A DNA stretch of 19,643 nucleotides, from NCBI GenBank assembly GCA_036009105.1, contig DASYMJ010000272.1:1-19643 (forward strand). The letters are read 5' to 3'. This DNA comes from JAFAVZ01 sp036009105. Its GTDB lineage: Bacteria; Acidobacteriota; Thermoanaerobaculia; Gp7-AA8. Under the pieces are notes generated by a model. That model was not told the DNA's origin, searched no databases, and saw nothing but the letters and a program-made list of their open reading frames with translations. The translations under genes and the position numbers were made by a program. Of this stretch, positions 13,890 through 19,643 are shown piece after piece; the stretch's first letter is position 1; the number at the start of each line of letters is the position of its first letter.

Positions 13890-15846
13890 CGGGGGCAGCC
13901 TCCACCTCCGCCACCTCTCTCTGCAGCGTGAAATGGAACTTCGTCCCCACGCCGGGTTGGCTGTCCACCCAGATCCGCCCGCCGTGCGCCTCCACGATGC
14001 CCTTCGCGATGGGCAGCCCCAGACCCGCGCCGAGGCGCTCGGCGCGCTTGGCCTGCCAGTAGGGATTGAAGATGTCCGCCAGGTTCTCGGCCGGGATGCC
14101 CGGGCCGCTGTCGGAGACGGTGAACAGCACTTCGTTGCCTTCGCGCGCATCGGCGCGGAAGGCGATCACGCCGTCTGCCGGCGTGAACTTCATCGAGTTG
14201 CCGATCAGGTTCTGCAGCACCTGCAGGATGCGGTGCCGGTCGGCATGCACGCCGGAGACGCCGTCGCCGACCTGGTACTGGAAGGTGATCTGGTTCGTCG
14301 CCGCCTGCACCTTGAAGAGCTCGTACATCTCGCGGAAGAGCGCCTCCACCTCGACGCGGGCCGGCTCCACCGGCAGCTGCTTGCCGCCTTCCAGGCGCGT
14401 CACGTCCAGCAGGTCGGCGATCAGCCGGTTCATCCGCCGGGCCGACATGTCGATGGTCTCCAGCTGCTCCTTCTCCTCCTCGGTCAGATTCTGCGAGGTG
14501 GCCAGCAGCGAGGAGCCGAGGATGACGGCGCTGAGCGGATTGCGCAGGTCGTGAGAGACGATGGCCAGCACTTCCTCCCGCGCGCGCACGGCCTGCTGCG
14601 ACTCGAGATAGAGGCGCGCGTTGTCGATGGCGAGCGAGCCGTGGCGACCGAGCTCGCCGAGGAGCGAGGCATCGTCCGTCTGGAACGGCTTCCCTTCCGG
14701 CGAGGCCGCGATGAGGATGCCGAGCGTCTGGCCGCGGCTCACCAGCGGCACGGCGACGGTCGCGCGGTTGGCCGAGCCGTTCATGTACGCCTCCAGCGCC
14801 GAGCCGCCGACCAGCTTCGCCTCGCGCGTCTGCATCACCCGCACGATCGCTTCCGGCATCTCGGCCAGCGGCTGCCCGATCGTCTCCTCCAGCGCTTCCC
14901 GGAACCGCGCGTCGTGATGCGCCGCCGCGGCGCGCCGCATCCCGCCCTCCTCCGTCGCCATGTCGATGACCACGGCCTCGGCCAGATTGGGGACGATGAG
15001 CTTGGCCAGCATGGCGATGGTCTGTTCGTAGTCGAGCGAGGCGGCGAGCTCCTGGCCGGCGGAGGCGAGGAAGGCGGCACGCCGCTCTTCGCGCTCCGCG
15101 GCGGCGCGGGCGGACTTCGCGTCGGCCGCCTCCCGCTCCGCCTCCTGCCGGCGGCGCATCGCCTCACGGGCGAGGAGGCGCATCTGCCGCCCGAGGCCGG
15201 CCACGAGGAGGGCGGAGGTGAGGGCGAGCAGGGTCAGGATGATGGTGAGCGAGACGTTGAGCTGCTCCGCGGAGCGGATCTTCTGCAGCCGCTCTTCGAT
15301 GCCGCTCTGGATCGCGATCTCCAGGTCGGAGGCGGCGAGGAGCGATTTCTCGTACGCCGGGTGCCGCTCGTAGAGGCGGGTGAGGAAGACTTCCTTCGGC
15401 AGCGGCTGGTCGACCAGCTGGCCCTCGCGGACGCCCTGATGCCAGCGCGCGGTCTGGGCGAAGAGGAGGTCGAGCTGCTGGCTGACCTCATCGCTCAGCT
15501 TCGGCCCGAGCACCATCACCTGCCTGCGGAAAGCGTCTTCCTCGGCGACCAGTCGGTAGTAGTCGTTGCGGTAGTTCGCCTGCCCGGTGACCTGCCAGGC
15601 GATGATCTTGTCCAGCTCGTTGGACAGGTCGATCTGGATCTGGTTCGCGCTCCGCCGCGCCGGCTCCGCCACGCGCGTAATCTCGTTGCGCATCTTCGCC
15701 GTGTGACGCGCGACGGCCAGCGGCAGGATGACCAGCGAGAGGAGCGAAACGATGATGAACGTGACCGGCAGCACGGTCGTCCACGTGCTCTCGGGCCCCA
15801 CGCGCCAGATGCTGCGGCGGTCTCTGGTCTGTGGTTTGGGGGTCAT
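13879..15846 (-). CDS. Orphan membrane sensor histidine kinase with GAF domain
   Basis: 655 residues. Membrane segments ~23-46 and ~199-218 bracket a helical periplasmic sensor of about 150 residues (CHASE3/4HB-like). A cytoplasmic coiled coil (~220-258), a GAF domain (~270-413) and a kinase core follow: H-box AIVSHDLRNPL with His432, N-box QNLIGNSMKF (Asn550), DSGPGIP (579-585) and GAGLGLPIAKG (606-616). It should autophosphorylate on His432 and pass phosphate to a response regulator, but none is encoded here. The two PilZ-like genes flank it on the other strand. ATG 15846 is chosen; no Shine-Dalgarno site is visible, and a 5-unit heptamer repeat lies 11-45 bases upstream. The final VSS and stop derive from the palindromic repeat. 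Confidence 0.92.
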   Translation of the reverse strand: MTPKPQTRDRRSIWRVGPESTWTTVLPVTFIIVSLLSLVILPLAVARHTAKMRNEITRVAEPARRSANQIQIDLSNELDKIIAWQVTGQANYRNDYYRLVAEEDAFRRQVMVLGPKLSDEVSQQLDLLFAQTARWHQGVREGQLVDQPLPKEVFLTRLYERHPAYEKSLLAASDLEIAIQSGIEERLQKIRSAEQLNVSLTIILTLLALTSALLVAGLGRQMRLLAREAMRRRQEAEREAADAKSARAAAEREERRAAFLASAGQELAASLDYEQTIAMLAKLIVPNLAEAVVIDMATEEGGMRRAAAAHHDARFREALEETIGQPLAEMPEAIVRVMQTREAKLVGGSALEAYMNGSANRATVAVPLVSRGQTLGILIAASPEGKPFQTDDASLLGELGRHGSLAIDNARLYLESQQAVRAREEVLAIVSHDLRNPLSAVILGSSLLATSQNLTEEEKEQLETIDMSARRMNRLIADLLDVTRLEGGKQLPVEPARVEVEALFREMYELFKVQAATNQITFQYQVGDGVSGVHADRHRILQVLQNLIGNSMKFTPADGVIAFRADAREGNEVLFTVSDSGPGIPAENLADIFNPYWQAKRAERLGAGLGLPIAKGIVEAHGGRIWVDSQPGVGTKFHFTLQREVAEVEAAPVSS

Positions 15847-15856
15847 TGTTCACGTG

Positions 15857-15891
15857 GCGATCGGCGATCAGCGATCAGTGATCAGCGATCG
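15857..15891. repeat. Five tandem 7-base repeats (consensus GYGATCR)
   Basis: Units GCGATCG, GCGATCA, GCGATCA, GTGATCA and GCGATCG run head to tail at 15857-15891, each with a GATC. They lie 11 bases upstream of the histidine kinase ATG, in the divergent region with PilZ-like gene 2. They could be stacked operator sites or a simple slippage-prone repeat; the sequence does not say which. Confidence 0.8.
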
Positions 15892-15980
15892 AAGCCATGG
15901 TCCTCCTGCTCGCCGCTCGCCGCCAGGTCGCTGGCCAATCGCAGCAATATGCTTGCCTCCGTCTGTTGACGAATTCCACA

Positions 15981-16009
15981 GTGACACGGTTTCGGCCGTG
16001 CGCCATACT
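15981..16009 (+). promoter_or_regulatory. Probable -35/-10 promoter of PilZ-like gene 2
   Basis: GTGACA (15981-15986) and CATACT (16004-16009) are separated by 17 bases, close to the vegetative sigma consensus. The transcript would start near 16016, about 4 bases before the GTG at 16020. Confidence 0.5.
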
Positions 16010-16019
16010 TCCTGCCGGT

Positions 16020-16667
16020 GTGGCTGACGATCGCAGAGAGTTCCAACGGCTCCGTCTGGCGAAGCCGATCCTCGCCCTCATGAACGGCCAGAGCGCGCTG
16101 GTGCTGGACATCGGCATCGCCGGCGCGTTCCTGGAACATTACGGCACGATGGAGAGCGGGGAGCGCTTCCGCCTCGTCTTCCGCTGGAAGGGGCAGGACG
16201 TGGAGTTCGACTGCGAGGTGGCCCGCTCCTCGATCGTGCGCAGCCCGGGCGGCGACGGGCAGTCGTCGGTCTCGCACAGCGGCGTGCGGTTCACCGAGGC
16301 TGTCGGCGAGTCGCGGGAACGGCTGCAGGACATGATGGCCACGTTCGTGGGGAAGGTGCTGGCCGCGCAAAAGGCGAATGCCACCGGCGCGCAGGTGGAC
16401 AAGGGAGACGAGCTCCTGGCCCAGCTCGGCGAGGCTCGCCGGCTGCGCTCGCGCGGCTTCGTCAGCTACCGGCTGAAGGGCGGCTCCTGGTGGCGCGTGC
16501 CGACCGCTTCGCCCCAGCAGCCGCCGGACGGCTTCACGGTGGCGGCCTATGAAGATGAGGAAGAGCTGGAGACGCTCTGCCGCGCCTACGAGGCCTCGGA
16601 TGAGGAAGGGCGCCGTTTGATCCGCCTCGTTTCGGAGCTGAGCGCTTTGTCGGTGCGGAAGCGCTAA
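16020..16667 (+). CDS. PilZ-like domain protein with conserved C-terminal extension, paralogue 2
   Basis: 215 residues, paralogue of 13158-13802. RREFQRLRL (5-13) and DIGIAGA (30-36) give the PilZ-like outline, again with Gly where the DxSxxG serine is expected. The C-terminal region matches the paralogue closely: GFVSYRL, GFTVAAYED, YEASDEEGRRLIRLVSEL. The middle, including the region around residues 75-140, is much less alike. GTG 16020 is chosen because it aligns with the start of paralogue 1 and sits just after a promoter; the frame is open further upstream without support. The stop overlaps the stop of the convergent HAD gene by 4 bases. It may act with the adjacent histidine kinase in a cyclic di-GMP or surface-motility response, an inference from position alone. 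Confidence 0.75.
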   Translation: MADDRREFQRLRLAKPILALMNGQSALVLDIGIAGAFLEHYGTMESGERFRLVFRWKGQDVEFDCEVARSSIVRSPGGDGQSSVSHSGVRFTEAVGESRERLQDMMATFVGKVLAAQKANATGAQVDKGDELLAQLGEARRLRSRGFVSYRLKGGSWWRVPTASPQQPPDGFTVAAYEDEEELETLCRAYEASDEEGRRLIRLVSELSALSVRKR

Positions 16668-17332
16668 AGCAGTTCCTCGAACGACTCCACGACCACATCG
16701 GCCGCGCTCAGGTCCTGCCATTGATTCGCGTTCACGTTGCGGACGGCGATGCAGGTCATGCCCGCCCTCTTCGCCGCCAGCACGCCCACCCGCGAGTCCT
16801 CGAAGACGACGCACTGCTCGGGCTTCCGTTGCAGTTTGCGCGCGGTCAGCAGAAACGCCTCCGGGTGGGGTTTGCCATGCGTCACTTCGCTGCCGTCGAC
16901 GATCAGCTGGAACAGCTCGCGGATGTGGAACCGTTTGAGGATTTCATCGATCGCGTCGCCGACTGCCGATGAAGCGATGGCGAGGGTGAGGCCGCGCTGC
17001 TCGAGCGCGCGGACGGCCGCTTCGACGCCCTTCATCAGCTCGAGCTCCGCCGTGCGGCATTCGCGGAGAAAGTGCCGGTGGCGCATGGCGAAGAGCTCCT
17101 CCTCCGGCGCGCTCCAGCCGAAGAAGCGGCGCATCTCCCGGATGTCGTCGATGATGCGCATGCCGGAGGAGGTGCGGAAGGCGAGCGGCAGCGCATCGTA
17201 GTCGCTCCCCAGCTCTTCGCACAGCGCGCGGTAGGCGGCGCCGTGCTGGGCCTCGAGATCGATCATCGTCTCGTCGAAGTCGAAGATGGCCGCCGTGATA
17301 CTTTCCGGCAGGTCGTGGATCCGAGGTTTCAA
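16664..17332 (-). CDS. HAD-superfamily phosphatase/phosphomutase (beta-phosphoglucomutase-like)
   Basis: 222 residues. HAD motif I is IFDFDET (nucleophile Asp18, acid/base Asp20). Motif II is LAIASSAVGD, the lysine is in THGKPHPEAFLLTARKL, and motif IV is CVVFEDSRVGVLAAKRAGM. The cap inserted after motif I is helical, as in subfamily IA enzymes of the beta-phosphoglucomutase/sugar-phosphatase group; the substrate is not predictable. TTG 17332 is chosen because GAGGAG stands 6 bases upstream and the protein then has the usual family length. Its start codon is only 3 bases from the ATG of the divergent small membrane protein. Its stop overlaps that of PilZ-like gene 2. Confidence 0.9.
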   Translation of the reverse strand: MKPRIHDLPESITAAIFDFDETMIDLEAQHGAAYRALCEELGSDYDALPLAFRTSSGMRIIDDIREMRRFFGWSAPEEELFAMRHRHFLRECRTAELELMKGVEAAVRALEQRGLTLAIASSAVGDAIDEILKRFHIRELFQLIVDGSEVTHGKPHPEAFLLTARKLQRKPEQCVVFEDSRVGVLAAKRAGMTCIAVRNVNANQWQDLSAADVVVESFEELL

Positions 17333-17335
17333 AAG

Positions 17336-17515
17336 ATGCTCCTCAGCGTGCTCGCGGTCGGCGGCACGATCATGCTGCTGGCCACCGTCGCCCTGATCGT
17401 CGCCTTCCGCGGCTTCGAGAAACAGACCCAGCGCTCGGTGATCCTCATCGCCTTCCTGCTGGCGTTCATGCTCGCCGCCTGCATGCTCTTCCTCAGGATT
17501 TCGATCGAGCACTGA
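17336..17515 (+). CDS. 59-residue membrane protein of unknown function
   Basis: MLLSVLAVGGTIMLLATVAL begins a two-segment membrane protein: segments ~2-23 and ~36-53 are joined by a polar loop (FRGFEKQTQRS), and it ends LRISIEH. It is short but well framed: an ATG, a possible GAGG Shine-Dalgarno site 9 bases upstream, and strong hydrophobic/polar alternation that a random frame would rarely give. Its ATG lies 3 bases from the TTG of the divergent HAD gene, so each gene's ribosome site lies in the other gene's first codons. The last 23 bases overlap the convergent CoA-transferase gene. The longer upstream open frame is a shadow of the HAD gene. Confidence 0.65.
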   Translation: MLLSVLAVGGTIMLLATVALIVAFRGFEKQTQRSVILIAFLLAFMLAACMLFLRISIEH

Positions 17516-18623
17516 AGCCGAGCTCTTTCAGGATCCGTTCGGTGTCCGCTCCGAGCTCCGGCGGGGCCGACCGGATGGGCAATCTCTCGCCGTTGAGTCT
17601 CACCGGATTCCGCACCGCCTCGTAGCGGCCGATGCGCTGGTGCTCCACCTCTTCGACGAGCACCCGTCCCGCATCGCTCTGCAGCGCCTCGTGCACGCCC
17701 TGCACGAGCGAGGCGGGGATGGCCGCCTTGCGGCAACTGGCCACCCAATGGTCCGCGGTTCGGGTCCGGAAGATCGCTTCCAGCAGCGGCACCAGCACCT
17801 CGCGATTGCGCACTCTCGCCTCGTTCGTCGGAAAGCGCAGCAGCTCCGGCCGCTCGATCACCTGGTGACAGAGCTGCTCGTAGTGCCGATCCGTCCCCGC
17901 GCCGAGGGCGAACGGCCGGTCGCTGCCGTGGAAGAGCTGATACGGCACGATGGAGGGATGCGCGTTGCCGTAACGCTCCGCCTCCTGCCCCGTCAGCAAC
18001 ACGCTCTGCGCGACGTTGGCCAGGGAGGAGAGCGTCGCGCCAAAGAGCGAGACTTCGATGGACGCTCCTTCTCTTCTCACCAGGGCGGCGCAGATGGCGC
18101 CGAACGCGTGGTGGGCGGTGAGCACATCGGCCAGCGCCACGCCCACTTTCATCGGCTCGCCGTCCGGCTCTCCGGTGATCCACATCAGCCCCGCGGCCGC
18201 CTGGGCCAGCAGGTCGTAGCCGGGCCTGTCGGCATCCGGCGTGTCGGCGTCGTAGCCGCTGATGGAGCAGTGCACCGCTTTCGGGTTGATCGCTCTCACG
18301 TCGCCCAGGAGGGCGGCTCGCTGGCGGGGGAGGAAGTTGTCCAGGACCACGTCCGCCCGCTCGATCAGGCGCCGCGCGACGTCGCCGTCGCGCTTCAGAT
18401 CGAGCGCCAGAGACTCCTTGTTCCGGTTGATGCTCAAAAAGTACGCGCTCACGCCGTCGGCAAAGGGCGGGCCCCATCGGCGCGTCTCATCTCCTTTTTC
18501 GGGCTCTTCCACCTTGATCACGCGCGCGCCGTGGTCGGCCAGGAGCTGGGAGCAGAGCGGGCCGGCCAGGACTCGGGTGAAGTCGGCGACGAGAACGCCG
18601 TGGAGAGGGAGGTCGGACTTCAA
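17493..18623 (-). CDS. Class III CoA-transferase (CaiB/BaiF family)
   Basis: 376 residues, the usual family size. It moves CoA between carboxylic acids through a mixed-anhydride mechanism, as an intertwined dimer in the cytoplasm. Family features: GVLVADFTRVLAGPLCSQLLADHGARVIKVEEP (in part, 9-41), RNKESLALDLK (68-78), and catalytic Asp137 in RPGYDLLAQAAAG, followed by GEPMKVGVALADVLT. Acyl specificity cannot be read from the sequence. TTG 18623 is chosen because it overlaps the upstream zinc-ribbon gene stop as TTGA and begins right before the conserved N-terminus; the longer frame to 18929 would run antigenically unlike the family and overlap the zinc-ribbon gene. The 3' end overlaps the small membrane-protein gene by 23 bases. 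Confidence 0.93.
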   Translation of the reverse strand: MKSDLPLHGVLVADFTRVLAGPLCSQLLADHGARVIKVEEPEKGDETRRWGPPFADGVSAYFLSINRNKESLALDLKRDGDVARRLIERADVVLDNFLPRQRAALLGDVRAINPKAVHCSISGYDADTPDADRPGYDLLAQAAAGLMWITGEPDGEPMKVGVALADVLTAHHAFGAICAALVRREGASIEVSLFGATLSSLANVAQSVLLTGQEAERYGNAHPSIVPYQLFHGSDRPFALGAGTDRHYEQLCHQVIERPELLRFPTNEARVRNREVLVPLLEAIFRTRTADHWVASCRKAAIPASLVQGVHEALQSDAGRVLVEEVEHQRIGRYEAVRNPVRLNGERLPIRSAPPELGADTERILKELGFSARSKS

Positions 18624-18949
18624 CGGTAGGACTGCTTGAGGGCGTCGAGGTCGGCCAGCGTCTTGCGCAGGATGTTGACCACCTTGTGAATCTCGGTGCC
18701 GTAGCGATGGAGCTCGGCGTCGCAATCGGTCATGGCGTAGACGGCTTCGTCTTTTTCGAGGCGGTCGCGCTCGAAGCGGAGGCGCTCGGTCAGCTCTTCG
18801 ATCTCGGTGACGAGGATGAAGTTGATGTCCTTCTCCCCCAGGTAGCGCTTGCACTGGGGACACCAGATGGAGCGGTCGTCGCTCGTCTCGACGAGGTCGA
18901 CGACGAACTGGCGCTCGCACTGCGGACACTCAAAGACTTCCGGTAACAC
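18620..18949 (-). CDS. Zinc-ribbon and coiled-coil protein of unknown function
   Basis: 109 residues. Two CPQC knuckles (C8/C11 and C30/C33) make a likely four-cysteine zinc ribbon (FECPQCERQF…IWCPQCKRYLGEKD). Residues ~45-109 are a charged helix with heptad character (EIEELTERLRFERDRLEKDE). No family name is evident; such small ribbons often bind nucleic acid or act as adaptors. GTG 18949 is preceded by GATGAGG, a usable Shine-Dalgarno site. The stop overlaps the CoA-transferase start by TTGA, so they are probably one transcript, though a functional link is not obvious. Confidence 0.82.
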   Translation of the reverse strand: MLPEVFECPQCERQFVVDLVETSDDRSIWCPQCKRYLGEKDINFILVTEIEELTERLRFERDRLEKDEAVYAMTDCDAELHRYGTEIHKVVNILRKTLADLDALKQSYR

Positions 18950-19010
18950 AGCCTCATCCTCTGCTTTGATTGTGCCACCGAATGGAGGCGCCGCGCGCGG
19001 AATTCACTGC

Positions 19011-19040
19011 TTGACGGAGGGGTTAGGCGCCGTGTAGCAT
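19011..19040 (+). promoter_or_regulatory. tRNA-Gln promoter
   Basis: TTGACG (19011-19016) and TAGCAT (19035-19040), 18 bases apart, form a good housekeeping promoter. The transcript would begin near 19047, about 27 bases before the mature tRNA. This is the clearest two-box promoter in the window. Confidence 0.75.
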
Positions 19041-19073
19041 CCCCCGCCCTCGCCCCTCCGGGGCACCTCTTGC

Positions 19074-19147
19074 TGGGAGGTCGTTCAATGGTAGGACAAG
19101 CGGCTCTGAACCGCTCAATCGGGGTTCGACTCCCTGCCTCCCAGCCA
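19074..19147 (+). tRNA. tRNA-Gln (anticodon CUG)
   Basis: A full cloverleaf folds by hand. The acceptor stem TGGGAGG/CCTCCCA has the U1-A72 pair typical of glutamine tRNA. The D stem is GTTC/GGAC. The anticodon stem AGCGG/CCGCT has loop CTCTGAA, giving anticodon CTG for codon CAG. The T stem CGGGG/CCCTG has loop TTCGACT. The discriminator base is G and the 3' CCA is encoded in the DNA. It stands alone between its own promoter and terminator. Confidence 0.95.
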
Positions 19148-19170
19148 CCGGCCGCTGCTTTTGTTGGCCT

Positions 19171-19191
19171 AGCCTCCCTGGAGGCTTTTTT
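19171..19191 (+). terminator. Rho-independent terminator of tRNA-Gln
   Basis: AGCCTC and GAGGCT form a stem with a CCTG loop, directly followed by six T residues. It lies 24 bases after the tRNA CCA end. Confidence 0.88.
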
Positions 19192-19259
19192 CGTTTCAGG
19201 GGAATCCGCGCGCGGGGCGTCAAGACGCGGCGAAGACGTCTCGCCGCGCCTGCGATTCA

Positions 19260-19643
19260 TCACAACGTCCGCAGAAATGCCGTGAGCTGTGCCTTCGCAT
19301 CCGCGGCCAGCGCGGAGAAACGGTCGCGTGCCGCCCGCGCCTGACCGTCATGTGCGGATATCGCCTGTTCCAGCGTGGTTGCGCGTCCGTCGTGCAGAAA
19401 CCGGGTGATGAATCTCAGGCCCCACAACGGCTGCGTCCGTACTTCCGCACCGGTGGAGCCGCCCATCTCCAGCCCGTCGCCCAGCGATCCCAGATCGTGG
19501 AGCAGGAAGTCGGAGTAGGGGTGATAGGTCTGATGATCGAGAGCGGCGACCGCACTCGATCCCGTTCTCAACGTCGCGACGTGGCACTCCGCGCATCCGA
19601 TTGCGTCGAAGACCTGCGCGCCCTGGATCGAGTCTGCGGTCTG
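19260..19643 (-). CDS. DUF1111-type di-haem oxidoreductase, C-terminal part (cut by window edge)
   Basis: The minus-strand frame enters at the window edge and reads about 127 residues to a TGA at 19260. Near the edge is a haem-c site CAECH in DAIGCAECHVATL. YHPYSDFLLHDLG, then GAEVRTQPLWGLRF and RFLHDGRATTLEQAISAHDG follow. This is the typical end of DUF1111 di-haem proteins, which resemble MauG/cytochrome c peroxidase-type enzymes and are usually exported. The N-terminal haem and signal peptide lie outside the window, so the exact reaction cannot be judged. It converges on the tRNA. Confidence 0.9.
   Translation of the reverse strand, partial: QTADSIQGAQVFDAIGCAECHVATLRTGSSAVAALDHQTYHPYSDFLLHDLGSLGDGLEMGGSTGAEVRTQPLWGLRFITRFLHDGRATTLEQAISAHDGQARAARDRFSALAADAKAQLTAFLRTL

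Noticed and set aside
12315..14150. Minus-strand open frame of 611 codons spanning the lytic transglycosylase and PilZ-like gene 1
   Set aside because: It crosses two well-supported plus-strand genes and the palindromic repeat, with no domain pattern of its own.
15857..15891. CRISPR-like array
   Set aside because: The units are 7 bases with no spacers, so this is a simple tandem repeat. No other regularly spaced repeats were seen in the window.
13933..15969. Plus-strand open frame of 678 codons over the histidine kinase
   Set aside because: Complement shadow of the kinase, whose H, N and G boxes are unambiguous on the minus strand.
18624..18929. N-terminal extension of the CoA-transferase to 18929
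   Set aside because: The added residues are a shadow of the zinc-ribbon gene and do not fit the family. TTG 18623 gives the normal length.

Overview
The window is GC-rich, gene-dense bacterial chromosome. A YfhO-type membrane protein, a DUF1111-type di-haem protein, PilZ paralogues, SurA_N–DsbA fusion proteins and many promoter boxes sitting almost on the start codon would fit Acidobacteriota (for example Thermoanaerobaculia). That is an inference from gene content, not a phylogenetic result. There is no phage, transposase or CRISPR array. I place both ends inside genes: uvrA runs off the left edge and the di-haem gene off the right.

Layout. 1-4270: uvrA (-) diverges from a large YfhO-like membrane protein (+), whose 3' end overlaps convergent cutA (-). 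cutA is coupled to an exported protein of unknown function (4267-4842). 4881-8153 (-): two tandem copies of a two-gene cassette, each a secreted 16-cysteine protein followed by a DsbA-like oxidoreductase with a SurA_N-like N-terminal domain. The copies share leader motifs and an intergenic hairpin. This is the most unusual part of the window. 8154-8494 is the cassette leader and divergent promoter region. 8495-9947 (+): a monofunctional transglycosylase and a small membrane protein, separated by decayed palindromic repeats. 9883-12180 (-): a sulfite-oxidase-like molybdoenzyme, a small cytochrome c and a phosphodiester glycosidase-like protein. 12327-16667: a lytic transglycosylase (+), a PilZ-like protein (+), an orphan sensor histidine kinase (-) and a second PilZ-like protein (+). 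16664-18949: a HAD phosphatase (-), a 59-residue membrane protein (+), a class III CoA-transferase (-) coupled to a zinc-ribbon/coiled-coil protein (-). 19011-19191: tRNA-Gln(CUG) with its own promoter and terminator. 19260-19643 (-): C-terminal part of the di-haem protein.

How the parts work together. Several genes concern the envelope: two peptidoglycan enzymes, the disulfide cassette, the exported sulfite-oxidase/cytochrome pair and the sensor kinase. Eight genes have a TAnnnT-like -10 box 4-10 bases before the start codon, which suggests leaderless or near-leaderless transcripts. The cysteine-rich/DsbA cassette instead has leaders of roughly 100-250 bases and clear Shine-Dalgarno sites, so it appears to be controlled differently. 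Two palindromic repeat families are dispersed here. One copy lies in frame inside the YfhO-like gene, and another supplies the stop codon of the histidine kinase.
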